From Paraliobacillus sp044383835 (lineage in GTDB: Bacteria; Bacillota; Bacilli; Bacillales; Amphibacillaceae), in assembly GCF_044383835.1 (NCBI RefSeq), contig NZ_JBISEP010000003.1, positions 62,001 to 126,000 on the forward strand: a DNA stretch of 64,000 bases. Direction: 5' to 3'. Of the stretch, positions 1 through 8,996 are shown piece after piece. The notes beneath the pieces are model-generated. The model had not been told where the DNA came from, made no database searches, and saw nothing but the letters and a program-made list of their open reading frames with translations. Made by a program: the position numbers and the translations under genes. The stretch's first letter is position 1, and each line of letters opens with the position of its first letter.

Positions 1-1246
1 AATAAATCATCGTTTTCGTAAATTGAACTAGCTGTTTAATTGAACAAGATTCGTTGACAGCATGTGCATTTTGGAAATCTCCCGGACCATAAATAGCAGC
101 AGGGATGCCTACTTGCCCAAACCAGCCGCCATCTGTAACAGATGGCGATACATCAATCGTAGCTTTTTGATGATGAATTGCTTCATGACTCTTAGATAAT
201 AATTGTACAGCTGGATTGTCTGCTTTCACTTCTAAAGCAGGGAAAATCTCTCCTTTATCTTCAATCATTGAACGTCCACCCCATTCAAATGTTGGAGGAT
301 GATGTTTTAACCATGGATCTGATTTTGCAACTGCGCATAGATGGTCTTCAATTTCTTGGCATACTTCCTCGTATGTTTCATTCGGATAATAGTGGACAGT
401 TATCCATAATTTGCATTCATCAGCAATAAATGCAGGATGTCTTCCCCCTTCAATAAAAGCAGGGTTTATCGTGTTTGTACCAGGTAAAAAACCTTCATAC
501 TGTTTTGTAATTGCCCAATGTTGCTCTAATGCTTGCAATCCTTCAATTAGGATCATCATTTTTTCAATGGCACTTGCACCGAACAATCGTCCACCCGCAT
601 GAATCATATTTCTCCTCATTGCATCATGGTAGGTGGCTGGACTTTTTACAGTAATCCAACCAGTAATGACACCACCTTGCCCTTGAATATGTAAATCACT
701 TGTATCTACAACAAGTGCAAAGTCAGAAGAATATCCTCGTTCATAACATTGAAGTGTTCCTGCTTCCCCCACTTCTTCTCCAATAACAGATTGAAAAATG
801 AGATCTCCTTTGAGTTCTACACCCGCTTCGTGCATTAGTTTTAACGCAAATAATACGCCAGAAAGCCCGCCTTTCATATCGGCAGCTCCCCTTCCGATAA
901 TCTTTTCATCTGAAACAATCGGATCAAACGGGTTCGTCAGCCAATTTTCATCTTCTCGAATTTCAGCAACATCAACATGCCCGTTTACAATCAAACTATT
1001 ATATAGGTTCGATTCTTTTCCTTTTTTTACACCAACTACATTTGGATCATTTGGATAAACATCCCACATATCAATATTGAAATCGAGATTTTTTAAATAC
1101 TTTGCGATAAATCGTTGGTTGTCCACAGTATTTCTTGCTGGAGGAGCAGGCGTTTCAAACTTGATAAGTGTCATCGCTAACTCGATTAACTCTTGTTGAC
1201 GTTCGTCTACTTGAAGCGCTAGTTTTGCTAACGTATCTTTCAACAT
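1..1246 (-). CDS. M20 family amidohydrolase/deacylase, C-terminus cut by window edge (likely YlmB-type thiamine-salvage deformylase)
   Basis: The frame opens at ATG 1246 (AGAGG six bases upstream; an in-frame ATG at 1252 sits too close to that site) and runs 415 codons off the left edge without a stop. Dinuclear-zinc M20 motifs are visible: NGHVDV (metal-binding His and Asp), GRGAADMKGG, and GEEVGEAG with the catalytic and metal Glu residues. General annotation would be ArgE/DapE-like deacylase. It lies on the same strand about 200 bases after tenA, which has a TPP riboswitch. YlmB, an M20 enzyme that deformylates N-formyl-aminopyrimidine before TenA acts, is the known partner of TenA in Bacillus thiamine salvage, so that role is my inference. 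Most of the protein is present; only the last few residues should be missing. Confidence 0.85.
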   Translation of the reverse strand, partial: MLKDTLAKLALQVDERQQELIELAMTLIKFETPAPPARNTVDNQRFIAKYLKNLDFNIDMWDVYPNDPNVVGVKKGKESNLYNSLIVNGHVDVAEIREDENWLTNPFDPIVSDEKIIGRGAADMKGGLSGVLFALKLMHEAGVELKGDLIFQSVIGEEVGEAGTLQCYERGYSSDFALVVDTSDLHIQGQGGVITGWITVKSPATYHDAMRRNMIHAGGRLFGASAIEKMMILIEGLQALEQHWAITKQYEGFLPGTNTINPAFIEGGRHPAFIADECKLWITVHYYPNETYEEVCQEIEDHLCAVAKSDPWLKHHPPTFEWGGRSMIEDKGEIFPALEVKADNPAVQLLSKSHEAIHHQKATIDVSPSVTDGGWFGQVGIPAAIYGPGDFQNAHAVNESCSIKQLVQFTKTMIY

Positions 1247-1457
1247 ATCCATCCTCTCACAATAAAAAACCACTTAGTCAGAAAGAAATGGTTAGCAAAA
1301 TAGATACAAAACAACTACATATCTTTTAAACTACCTCTTCTTTCAAATCGTATCTACTAGATTAAATGAAAGAGCGAAGGATAACACCTTTCTCAACTTT
1401 ACATATGAATGAAGCAAATACAGCCCTAATGGTTAATTTCTATTTATTTTTTCTACC

Positions 1458-2144
1458 TTATACAATTGCTAATTCTTTTACTGGCCACATGGATTTGTTT
1501 TCAGCCATATCCCAAAACATATATTCAAAATAATTTGTTTTAATAAATATATCTTCAAGTTTTTTCAATTCATGCTCAGGCTTATTTTTTGCAATTTCGT
1601 TGATTAGGCTAATACAGTCTTCAGCAATTTTAGTAAATTCATCTGACGCATACGTTTCCACCCAATTTCCATACAACTCATGCTCCAATGCGCCCGGCCA
1701 AGTTGCTAGCTGTTTTCCAATCCAATTATAGCTCCAAGCGCATGCTAAAACTGCTGCTGCTGCATTTTCTACGCCACCTAGTTGCGCTTGACTAAGCATA
1801 TAACTCGTGTAAGCTGTCATCGTCGCTGATGGCTCTGTATTTTCTAAATCTTCATTTGAAATGCCAAATTTCGCTGCATATTCACGATGTAAGTCCATTT
1901 CAAAATTCATTGTGCCATACAATAAATTCGCAAAGAGTGTCATCGTTTTCAAATCATTTGCCTTTGCACTACCAATTGCAAAAACGCGTGAATACTCAAC
2001 TAAATAGATATAATCTTGTTTCATATAGTGGATAAATTTCTCTTTATCGAGAGTTCCTTCTCCGATACCCTTTACGAAAGGGTGTTCCAAATAACTGTCC
2101 CACACCGGTTTAACTTTTTCTAACAAACGATCAGAAAACAACAT
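1458..2144 (-). CDS. tenA: Aminopyrimidine aminohydrolase / thiaminase II (TenA)
   Basis: A 228-residue protein, the usual TenA length. TenA hydrolyses aminomethyl-pyrimidine breakdown products of thiamine to HMP, feeding the pyrimidine branch of thiamine synthesis in the cytosol. Family hallmarks seen are the MKQDYIYL segment with the substrate-binding Asp, the ACAWSYNWIG segment containing the active-site Cys, and YGNWVETYAS near the C-terminus with its conserved aromatic and acidic residues. The start is supported by an AAAAGGGG site just upstream. A TPP riboswitch with its own terminator lies between 2175 and 2328, so expression should rise when thiamine pyrophosphate is scarce. The downstream M20 amidohydrolase probably shares the transcript. 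Confidence 0.95.
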   Translation of the reverse strand: MLFSDRLLEKVKPVWDSYLEHPFVKGIGEGTLDKEKFIHYMKQDYIYLVEYSRVFAIGSAKANDLKTMTLFANLLYGTMNFEMDLHREYAAKFGISNEDLENTEPSATMTAYTSYMLSQAQLGGVENAAAAVLACAWSYNWIGKQLATWPGALEHELYGNWVETYASDEFTKIAEDCISLINEIAKNKPEHELKKLEDIFIKTNYFEYMFWDMAENKSMWPVKELAIV

Positions 2145-2174
2145 CTTATCTACCCCTTTTCAATTTTTGAATAC

Positions 2175-2207
2175 AAAAAAACCACTCCACTAATATAGGG
2201 AATGGTT
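2175..2207 (-). terminator. Riboswitch-controlled terminator ahead of tenA
   Basis: On the minus strand AACCATTCC and GGAGTGGTT form an interrupted stem followed directly by a run of seven T. It lies between the TPP aptamer and the tenA ribosome site, where the expression platform is expected. Confidence 0.8.
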
Positions 2208-2242
2208 AAATATAAACACATATAAATGTAGGCTATTTCACC

Positions 2243-2328
2243 ATCACTTCCCTACGCTAGTATGACCTAGATCAGGTTCAAAGGGTCAAGACATGTCTCT
2301 CTCAGCTAACTACTGCTCCCCTAGTGAT
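2243..2328 (-). promoter_or_regulatory. TPP riboswitch (THI element) of tenA
   Basis: Read on the minus strand the segment has the THI-box core: CTAGGGGAGC, CTGAGAGAGAC, ACCCTTTGAACCTGATCTAG and GCGTAGGGAAGTGAT. The outer ends (ATCACT and AGTGAT) pair as P1. The T-loop and pyrimidine-sensor segments match the universal TPP aptamer. A terminator hairpin follows before tenA, which indicates control by premature termination. Confidence 0.96.
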
Positions 2329-2440
2329 TTTCATATTCAATTGTGTATAGCTAATCATATTTACAATTTATTGTCAAGGTAGTGTCACCGCTTAACAAAA
2401 GAAACAGCTTTTTAACCCCTACAATGAGATAGCCTATCAT

Positions 2441-3748
2441 TTATTTTTCGTTAATCGTTACATATACTTTCTCGATGCGTTTATCAGATACTTCTTCCAC
2501 TTTAAATGTAACATTTTTATAAATAATGGCTGGATTTTCTTCGGCATTTGGAATATAGCCAATTTTACCAACTAAAAATCCATTTAATGTTTCATAGTCA
2601 TCAACAGGTAAATCTAAACTCAATTGATATTCAATGTCATATAAATGCGTATTCCCTGCAATGCGATATTCATATGGAGATATTTTAATGATTTCATTAT
2701 TCTCATCGTCCAATTCACCATGCTCGCTTGATATTTCACCAACAATCTCTTCAATTAGGTCTTCAATTGTGATTAAGCCATCTGTACCACCATACTCATC
2801 AACAATAATGGCAATATGCACATTATTCTTTTGCATTTCTTTAAAGATGGCATCGATTCGCTGTGTTTCCATCACGAAATACGGCTTTCTTAAATAATCT
2901 CTTAAAACAAATGACTTATCTTCTTTTTGAATGAAGGGAATGAGATCTTTTGTGTGCAAGACACCGATAATATGGTCTACATCATCCTCATATATTGGAA
3001 ATCTTGTATATCTTTTTTCATTTACGACTTTCACTACTTCAGACAATGGTTTGTTAATTTCTATCGCACACATATCTGTTCGGTGTGTCATGATATCCGA
3101 TACTTCTTTATCATTAAATTCAAAAATATTATTAATCATTAATTTTTCATCTGTATGGATGGTTCCTTTTTCCCCACCAATATCAACCATCATACGAATT
3201 TCTTCCTCAGTTGCTTCTTCGTTTTCGGCATGTGGATCAACACCAAATAATCGTACCAGCGTATTGGTAGACAAATTCAAAAATGACACCACTGGCAAAC
3301 TTATTTTGAATAATATGGTTAAAGGTTTCACGGCAATGTTAGCAATTTTTTCAGCCTTTTGTAGTGCTAATTGCTTTGGAACAAGTTCCCCGACTACTAA
3401 TGTAAAATATGATAATAAAATCGTAATCAAAATGACTGACATAGTGTTTAGGATGCCTAGAGAAATCGGTATGCCCATAGCATATAGAGCTTCAGCTATA
3501 GGTGTTGCAAAGGTATCAGCTGCGAATGCACTCGCAAGAAAACCAGCCAACGTAATTCCAATTTGAATGGTTGCTAAGAAACGTCCCGGTTCCTTAAGCA
3601 GTTTATCGAGCATAATTGCCTTTTTATCTCCACGTTCAGCTTCTCGTTTCACTTTGTTATCATTTAATGATACTAAAGCAATTTCTGATGCTGCAAAAAA
3701 AGCATTTAACAAAATCAAAACAATTAAAATAAGAATAGACATCGTCAC
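2441..3748 (-). CDS. CNNM/CorC-type membrane protein with DUF21, CBS pair and CorC/HlyC domain
   Basis: About 435 residues. An N-terminal DUF21 (CNNM) membrane region with about four helices covers the first 200 residues (SEIALVSLN motif near the start). Two CBS domains follow (TDMCAIEINKPLSEV and FVMETQRIDAIFKEM regions), then an acidic CorC_HlyC domain (IIVDEYGGTDGLITIEDLIEE). The family is tied to Mg2+ or Co2+ efflux and is often mislabelled hemolysin. I place the start at GTG 3748, seven bases after GGAG, rather than at ATG 3799, which would prepend a poorly hydrophobic stretch with no ribosome site. It stands alone, read toward tenA. Confidence 0.9.
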   Translation of the reverse strand: MTMSILILIVLILLNAFFAASEIALVSLNDNKVKREAERGDKKAIMLDKLLKEPGRFLATIQIGITLAGFLASAFAADTFATPIAEALYAMGIPISLGILNTMSVILITILLSYFTLVVGELVPKQLALQKAEKIANIAVKPLTILFKISLPVVSFLNLSTNTLVRLFGVDPHAENEEATEEEIRMMVDIGGEKGTIHTDEKLMINNIFEFNDKEVSDIMTHRTDMCAIEINKPLSEVVKVVNEKRYTRFPIYEDDVDHIIGVLHTKDLIPFIQKEDKSFVLRDYLRKPYFVMETQRIDAIFKEMQKNNVHIAIIVDEYGGTDGLITIEDLIEEIVGEISSEHGELDDENNEIIKISPYEYRIAGNTHLYDIEYQLSLDLPVDDYETLNGFLVGKIGYIPNAEENPAIIYKNVTFKVEEVSDKRIEKVYVTINEK

Positions 3749-3977
3749 ACAGAACAACTCCTGTTTAAATAATATATAAAGTCTATACCCTATTATCATA
3801 CCGTTTTAATCCTTCATACTCAATTATTTCAAAATTTTTCTGAACTTTTTTTATACATCTAAAGTTTTACGTCATAAAAAAGAGCGAAACAAATAAAATC
3901 ATCGCCTCGCTATCTTCGTGTGTTTCATTTATTCTATATTTGTTTTACTACCTCTTCAATAAAATTCACTTTACTAT

Positions 3978-5075
3978 TTACAACCGATTGAAACATTGTT
4001 TTAAATCATATATAAGATCTGCTATGTCCTCAATTCCTACCGAAAAACGTAGCAGCCTTTCATCTATTCCTCGAGAAATGCGTTCATTCTCTGGGATATC
4101 GGCATGTGTCTGTGTCATCGGATAAGTAACAAAACTTTCCACCCCACCTAAACTTTCGGCGAATGTAATAAGCTTAAGATTTTTAAGAAAGTCTTTCACC
4201 CACTCCCTTTTCTTTAATCGAAATGCAAGCATGCCACCTTTCCCTGGATAAAGCACCTGTTCAATATGAGTATCTTTCATTAAAAACCGGGCTATTTCTT
4301 GCGCATTTTTCTGTTGCTGCTTTACTCTTAAAGATAATGTTTTTAATCCCCGTATTAACAGCCAGGAATCTATCGGTGACAGAACAGCTCCTGAGGCATT
4401 ATGGAACGTCGCAATTTTTTCACTCAGTTGTTCGCCTTTTGTAACGACCAATCCTGCTAGTACATCGTTATGCCCTCCAATATATTTGGTGGCACTATGA
4501 ATAACGATATCGGCTCCTAATGTAATTGGTTGCTGTAGAATTGGTGTTAAAAATGTACTGTCGACAATAAATAACAATTGATGTTTTTTCGCCAACGCCA
4601 CATACGTTGCAATATCTATTTCTTGCATTAATGGGTTGGTTGGTGTCTCAATAAAAATTGCTTTCGTATGTGACGAAATACATCGTTCCACCTCCTCTAC
4701 ACTATTAAAACCACAGTATTTTATTCTAAGTGAATAGGCTTCTTGGTAGTGCTTAAATAATCGATAAGTACCTCCATAAACATCTTCTGGTGCAATGATT
4801 TCATCACCGCTTGAAAACAAAGAAAGAACTAGTTGTATTGCTGCCATACCTGAACTACAAGCAAATCCGTAGTCACCTTGCTCTAAATCAGCGATACCTT
4901 TTTCTAAAATCGTTCGCGTTGGATTTTTCGTTCTCGTATAATCATATCCAGTAGAGTTTCCTAATGCTGTATGTTGGTATGCAGTAGACATATAAATCGG
5001 CGGATTAACAGCACCCGTTTTCAAATCACTATGGTTTCCTAACTGTGCTAACTTTGTATTTAGATAATATTGCAA
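3978..5075 (-). CDS. metI: Cystathionine gamma-synthase / O-acetylhomoserine thiolyase (MetI)
   Basis: A 365-residue PLP enzyme of the Cys/Met metabolism family. It makes cystathionine (or homocysteine directly) from acylhomoserine in methionine synthesis. Visible marks are YDYTRTKNPTR near residue 45, the cofactor segment SSGMAAIQ, IVDSTFLTP with the ring-facing Asp, and HSATKYIGGHND with the PLP-binding Lys. Translation starts at TTG 5075, preceded by a very strong GGAGGGAGAAGG site. A SAM-I riboswitch and terminator lie upstream, consistent with methionine control. In B. subtilis metI is followed by metC; here no metC follows, so this enzyme may rely on direct sulfhydrylation or on a metC located elsewhere. 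Confidence 0.93.
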   Translation of the reverse strand: MQYYLNTKLAQLGNHSDLKTGAVNPPIYMSTAYQHTALGNSTGYDYTRTKNPTRTILEKGIADLEQGDYGFACSSGMAAIQLVLSLFSSGDEIIAPEDVYGGTYRLFKHYQEAYSLRIKYCGFNSVEEVERCISSHTKAIFIETPTNPLMQEIDIATYVALAKKHQLLFIVDSTFLTPILQQPITLGADIVIHSATKYIGGHNDVLAGLVVTKGEQLSEKIATFHNASGAVLSPIDSWLLIRGLKTLSLRVKQQQKNAQEIARFLMKDTHIEQVLYPGKGGMLAFRLKKREWVKDFLKNLKLITFAESLGGVESFVTYPMTQTHADIPENERISRGIDERLLRFSVGIEDIADLIYDLKQCFNRL

Positions 5076-5101
5076 TTCCTTCTCCCTCCTTTCATAAAAA
5101 A

Positions 5102-5131
5102 CAAAAAGACCTCCTAAGAAGAAGGTCTTTA
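5102..5131 (-). terminator. S-box controlled terminator ahead of metI
   Basis: On the minus strand AAAGACCTTCTT and AGGAGGTCTTT pair, followed by a T run and then the metI ribosome site. Its position after the SAM aptamer is that of a riboswitch terminator. Confidence 0.88.
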
Positions 5132-5147
5132 ATAATAAAAGTCATTC

Positions 5148-5261
5148 TTCTTATCTACTAAACACAGCATGATGTGTTTATTGGAATTAGCACCGTGCCT
5201 AATCATTAGGCTGGTTGCTGAGACATCTTCGGGCCAGTCCCTCCGTCTCTCTGGATAAGAA
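5148..5261 (-). promoter_or_regulatory. SAM-I riboswitch (S box) of metI
   Basis: On the minus strand the segment begins with TTCTTATCC and closes with GATAAGAA (P1). It contains GACGGAGGGACTGGCCCGAAG, then TCAGCAACC and GCCTAATGATTAGGC (P3 arm), followed by ACGGTGCTAATTCC. These are the conserved S-box elements. SAM binding should favour the downstream terminator. Confidence 0.97.
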
Positions 5262-5361
5262 ATATAAGTATAAAATTTTTAGATTTTTTCAATTTGTTAA
5301 CAGTCTAATATATCATGTAACATTGTGCAACACTTTTTTGAATGTTTTTAAAAAATGTAAG

Positions 5362-5565
5362 CTATCGAAACATTTTTTTAATTAGCTTAAATAAATCAAA
5401 GCTAGTTTTATTATAAACTTTGTTATAAGTAGCCCTCTTCGGGTTACGTATCCATCCTTTTCCATTCGGCATTTTTAGTCCAGAACGATGAATAAGTTGT
5501 CTTTTTAGACTTGTTTTAGCAGAGATTCTTTTTTTAATACTTGGCTTTCTAATACCAAACTTCAT
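5362..5565 (-). CDS. Small basic conserved-type protein of unknown function
   Basis: A 67-residue, strongly basic protein rich in Lys and Arg, starting at an ATG preceded by TAGGAGG with good spacing. It has the look of a short conserved Bacillaceae protein (MKFGIRKPSIKKRISAKTS start, NPKRATYNKVYN middle). No domain or membrane segment is visible. It sits between the metI S-box region and the fructokinase, on the same strand as both. I do not assign a function; the charge pattern would suit nucleic-acid or ribosome contact, but that is speculation. Confidence 0.7.
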   Translation of the reverse strand: MKFGIRKPSIKKRISAKTSLKRQLIHRSGLKMPNGKGWIRNPKRATYNKVYNKTSFDLFKLIKKMFR

Positions 5566-5616
5566 TTAGCGAACCTCCTATTTCAAAACAGAACAGCATT
5601 ACTAATCCTTGACCTA

Positions 5617-6477
5617 CTAAATTGCTTTTTCAGCAGCTAGTAGTAAGCTTCCTTTGATGCCTGCATTATCGACAAGTGCTGGTGGGACAATGTAGGAATC
5701 CAAATCTGGTATTGTAAGATAGTTATTTAGTAATACGTTGAAATGTGAACGGATTAGCTGGAATAAATGCTCCTGTTTCATCACACCACCACCTAAAATA
5801 ATCACTTCGGGACGTAATATCATTGTGTAGTTCACTAAAGCTTGCGCAATATAGTAAGCTTCCTTATCCCAATACGGATCATCTTTAGCAACCTCTATTC
5901 CCTTTTTGTTTAGGCGTTTTTCAATTGCTGGGCCTGCTGCAATGCCTTCTAAACAATCACCGTGATATGGACATATTCCTTCGAAGGAGTCTTCTGGATG
6001 TTTTCTAACTGATATATGTCCCATCTCCGGATGCCCAAAACCTTCCATCACAGCGCCATTTAAAACGGCGCCACCACCAATCCCGGTACCAAAGGTTAAA
6101 TAAATACATGATTTCGCCTGTTGTGCACCGCCTAACCGATACTCACCATAAGCAGCTGCGTTCACATCTGTTGTCCAGGCAACTGGGATGCCATACTTCT
6201 CCTTAATAGCTCCAACAAAATTATAATTGTTCCATCCTTTTTTTGGCGTAGAAGTCACATATCCATATGTAGGAGAGTCGATATTAACATCAATTGGACC
6301 AAATGAACCAATGCCTATTGCTTTTAATTTATATTGATCAAAGAATTCAAACACATGTTTCAACGTTTCGTCTGGTACGGTAGTCGGTATACTAATACGT
6401 TCGATGATTTCAAATTTTTCATCGCTAACAGCACAAACAAATTTCGTTCCGCCAGCTTCTATCCCTCCAAAATACAC
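5617..6477 (-). CDS. ROK family fructokinase (ScrK/GmuE-like)
   Basis: About 286 residues. ROK sugar kinases phosphorylate a free sugar with ATP; this subgroup favours fructose. The phosphate-binding loop is FGGIEAGGTKF, the catalytic Asp lies in TTDVNAAAYGEY, and the zinc site is visible as HPEMGHI followed by CPYHGDCLEG, typical of the fructokinase branch. I start it at GTG 6477 because GGAGGA lies six bases upstream; the ATG at 6516 is 13 codons earlier and would place the GGAGG inside the coding region. It stands alone between the small basic protein and arsC, with no transporter beside it. Confidence 0.88.
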   Translation of the reverse strand: MYFGGIEAGGTKFVCAVSDEKFEIIERISIPTTVPDETLKHVFEFFDQYKLKAIGIGSFGPIDVNIDSPTYGYVTSTPKKGWNNYNFVGAIKEKYGIPVAWTTDVNAAAYGEYRLGGAQQAKSCIYLTFGTGIGGGAVLNGAVMEGFGHPEMGHISVRKHPEDSFEGICPYHGDCLEGIAAGPAIEKRLNKKGIEVAKDDPYWDKEAYYIAQALVNYTMILRPEVIILGGGVMKQEHLFQLIRSHFNVLLNNYLTIPDLDSYIVPPALVDNAGIKGSLLLAAEKAI

Positions 6478-6699
6478 GTCAATTCCTCCTCCATTTGCCT
6501 TTTCATAAAATATCATGCTTTCACTTCTACTTTACCATTTTTCATTTAGGATTTGAAAGCAATTTCAATCGAAGTGACTAGTGCTATTAATCCTAAACAA
6601 AAACTTTTATCACAAAAAAACGGATCATTTAGTGATATTGACCTTGGATAACAGATAAATGATTAGTCGTTTATTTGAACATAGTTGCAACTGTATCCT

Positions 6700-7119
6700 T
6701 TATTCTCCAGTTTCAACAAATTTTTTGATTCTTGCACCAATTTCATCTCTTACACGCTGAAAGACTTTCCACTTCTCTTCATCTGTTCCTTCCGCTTTTG
6801 CAGGATCGTCAAATCCCCAATGTTCCCTTTTTACTTGTGGAGGTGTGAGCGGACATTTATCTGCAGCATCTCCACATAAGGTTACCGCTAGTGTCGACTG
6901 ATTTAAAAAATCATTGTCAATGATCTCAGATTGTTGGTTGGATATATCTATACCGATATCTCTCATTGCTTTTACAGCATTTGGATTTAAACCATGTGCT
7001 TCAATTCCTGCACTACGAACTTCCCATTCCTTACTAAGATATGCTTTTGCCCATCCTTCCGCCATTTGACTTCGACATGAATTACCCGTACATAAGAAAT
7101 AGATTGTTTTTTTCGTCAT
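6700..7119 (-). CDS. arsC: Arsenate reductase, thioredoxin-coupled (ArsC)
   Basis: A 139-residue low-molecular-weight phosphatase-fold arsenate reductase. The P-loop FLCTGNSCRSQMAEG carries Cys10 and Cys15, and the redox pair Cys82 and Cys89 is visible in TLCGDAADKCP; this three-Cys relay is that of B. subtilis and S. aureus ArsC. It reduces arsenate to arsenite for export by the neighbouring pump. It is the last gene of arsR-arsB-arsC and begins 14 bases after arsB. Confidence 0.95.
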   Translation of the reverse strand: MTKKTIYFLCTGNSCRSQMAEGWAKAYLSKEWEVRSAGIEAHGLNPNAVKAMRDIGIDISNQQSEIIDNDFLNQSTLAVTLCGDAADKCPLTPPQVKREHWGFDDPAKAEGTDEEKWKVFQRVRDEIGARIKKFVETGE

Positions 7120-7133
7120 TGTATTGCACCCCT

Positions 7134-8432
7134 TTATAGTAATAATAATGTTAAGTATAAGCCTATCAATGTGATCACTAGGATTGGAATCGTTAAAACA
7201 ATCCCTGTTTTAAAATAAGTTCCCCATGATATTTTAATCCCTTTTTGATTTAACACATGCAACCATAATAATGTAGCTAATGAACCGATTGGTGTGATTT
7301 TTGGCCCTAAGTCAGAACCAATTACATTCGCATAAATTAATGCTTCGCGAATGATACCAGTAGTACTTGTTTCTGCAATGGCTAATGCATCAATCATCAC
7401 CGTAGGCATATTGTTCATCACAGATGAAAGAAATGCTGCAATAAAACCCATTGCAATTGTCGCAATAAATAGTCCCTGTTCTGCGCTTTGTTGAATTAAT
7501 TGAGCTAGTAAATCCGTTAACCCTGCATTACGCAACCCATATACGACAACATACATACCTACTGAAAAAAATACAATATCCCATGGCGCGCCTTTGATTA
7601 CGGTAGATGTACTAACCGCTTCACTTCTTCTCGCCAACAGTAAAAATACAATCGCAATCGTACCAGCAATCAAGGAAATTGGTATAGCAATAAACTCACT
7701 TACAAAATACCCAATTAATAAAATAGTTAACACATACCAAGATAAACGAAATAATTTATGATCTTTAATAACTGCTTTTGGCTCCTTTAGATGCGCTAAA
7801 TCATAGGTTCTCGGAATATTTTTTTTGAAATATAAATATAATACCGTAATTGTAGCTACTAAAGAAAACAGATTAGGAATAAACATTCGAGATGCATATT
7901 CGATAAATCCGATGGAAAAGAAGTCTGCCGAAACAATGTTGACTAAATTGCTTACAACTAATGGCAAAGAAGTCGTGTCAGCAATAAAACCACTTGCTAT
8001 AATAAATGGAAAGATAATTTTTTCACTGAATTTCAAATTACGTACCATTGCTAATACAATCGGCGTTAAGATTAATGCTGCACCATCATTCGCGAAGAAT
8101 GCCGCAACGATCGCACCTAGGATACTAACATAAACAAACATTTTGACTCCATTACCTTTTGCAGCTTTTGCCATATGTAAAGAAGCCCATTCAAAAAAGC
8201 CAATTTCATCTAAAATAAGTGAAATTAAAATAATAGCAACAAATGCTAACGTGGCATTCCAAACGATTTGTGTCACTTCGATCACATCACCAAAGTCAAC
8301 TACCCCTAGAATTAAAGCTAAGATTGCGCCACCACAAGCAGAGTACCCGATTGACAGTCCCTTTGGTTGCCAAATGACAAATACAAGGGTAAGAATAAAA
8401 ATTAAAATGGCTAAAACAACTGATAAAGACAC
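7134..8432 (-). CDS. arsB: Arsenite efflux permease (ArsB)
   Basis: About 432 residues with roughly 11-12 hydrophobic segments, matching the ArsB/NhaD ion-transporter superfamily; motifs include FFANDGAALILTPI and NVIGSDLGPKITPIGSLATL near the C-terminus, both typical of ArsB. It expels arsenite made by ArsC using the membrane potential. The start is GTG 8432, preceded by GGGAGGA; the longer frame to 8477 would overlap the arsR coding end and lacks a ribosome site. It is the middle gene of the arsRBC operon. Confidence 0.94.
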   Translation of the reverse strand: MSLSVVLAILIFILTLVFVIWQPKGLSIGYSACGGAILALILGVVDFGDVIEVTQIVWNATLAFVAIILISLILDEIGFFEWASLHMAKAAKGNGVKMFVYVSILGAIVAAFFANDGAALILTPIVLAMVRNLKFSEKIIFPFIIASGFIADTTSLPLVVSNLVNIVSADFFSIGFIEYASRMFIPNLFSLVATITVLYLYFKKNIPRTYDLAHLKEPKAVIKDHKLFRLSWYVLTILLIGYFVSEFIAIPISLIAGTIAIVFLLLARRSEAVSTSTVIKGAPWDIVFFSVGMYVVVYGLRNAGLTDLLAQLIQQSAEQGLFIATIAMGFIAAFLSSVMNNMPTVMIDALAIAETSTTGIIREALIYANVIGSDLGPKITPIGSLATLLWLHVLNQKGIKISWGTYFKTGIVLTIPILVITLIGLYLTLLLL

Positions 8433-8451
8433 AATACTAATCCTCCCACTA

Positions 8452-8796
8452 CTAACAACAATTAATTTTCTTTCCACTTCTTTCTAATTCAATTAACTTT
8501 TCCTTTTGATTCGGAATTTGAGATAATACTTGTTTGATAAAAGGAAAGTTATTATTTTCAGTACAAATGGAGTAAAAGATCCACTGTCCTCGTCTTTCTT
8601 CTTTAACAATTCCTGCATCGCGTAATTTACGTAAATGCTGACTAATTGACGGTTGGCTCACTTGAAAAATTTCAACCAGTTCACATACACAGCAATCCTG
8701 ATGTTCCAATAACTTCACAATGGTTAACCTTGTTTTATCTGATAACAATTTCAATAACGAAGCTGCTTGTTCAATTGATATTTGCTGTTGACTCAA
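8452..8796 (-). CDS. arsR: Arsenic-responsive repressor (ArsR)
   Basis: A winged-helix repressor of about 114 residues. The metalloid-sensing CCVCEL motif sits at the start of helix alpha-3, then the recognition helix QVSQPSISQHLRKLRDAGIV and the wing (EERRGQWIFYSI). Arsenite binding to the Cys cluster releases DNA. I choose TTG 8796 as start because GGAGGAGG lies about eight bases before it; the ATG at 8832 adds residues without support. First gene of the ars operon, so it is autoregulated; an AT-rich imperfect dyad at about 8825-8865 is where the operator should be. Confidence 0.93.
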   Translation of the reverse strand: MSQQQISIEQAASLLKLLSDKTRLTIVKLLEHQDCCVCELVEIFQVSQPSISQHLRKLRDAGIVKEERRGQWIFYSICTENNNFPFIKQVLSQIPNQKEKLIELERSGKKINCC

Positions 8797-8872
8797 AAAA
8801 CACACCTCCTCCCCCCGCTTCCGTATTATCATATAATAATATACTTATATATTCAATGATATTTTTGATTGA

Positions 8873-8913
8873 GCGCCGATCATCTGCATAACCCAAAGAT
8901 GATCGCTTATTGT
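8873..8913. terminator. Hairpin in the arsR / hlyIII divergent region
   Basis: CGATCATCT and AGATGATCG form an inverted repeat around a short loop, extended by GC pairs. It lies between divergent genes, so a terminator role is uncertain; it could be an operator or leader hairpin. Confidence 0.4.
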
Positions 8914-8996
8914 TAACAATAAGTAAAAGGATTGCTATTCTGCTTTATTCGATTCATAATATTTAATATATACTAATCTTGAAAGGATTATTCGAT

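Noticed and set aside
2931..3566. Plus-strand open frame of 211 codons inside the CNNM/CorC gene
   Set aside because: Antisense to a gene with clear domains; no homology signs.
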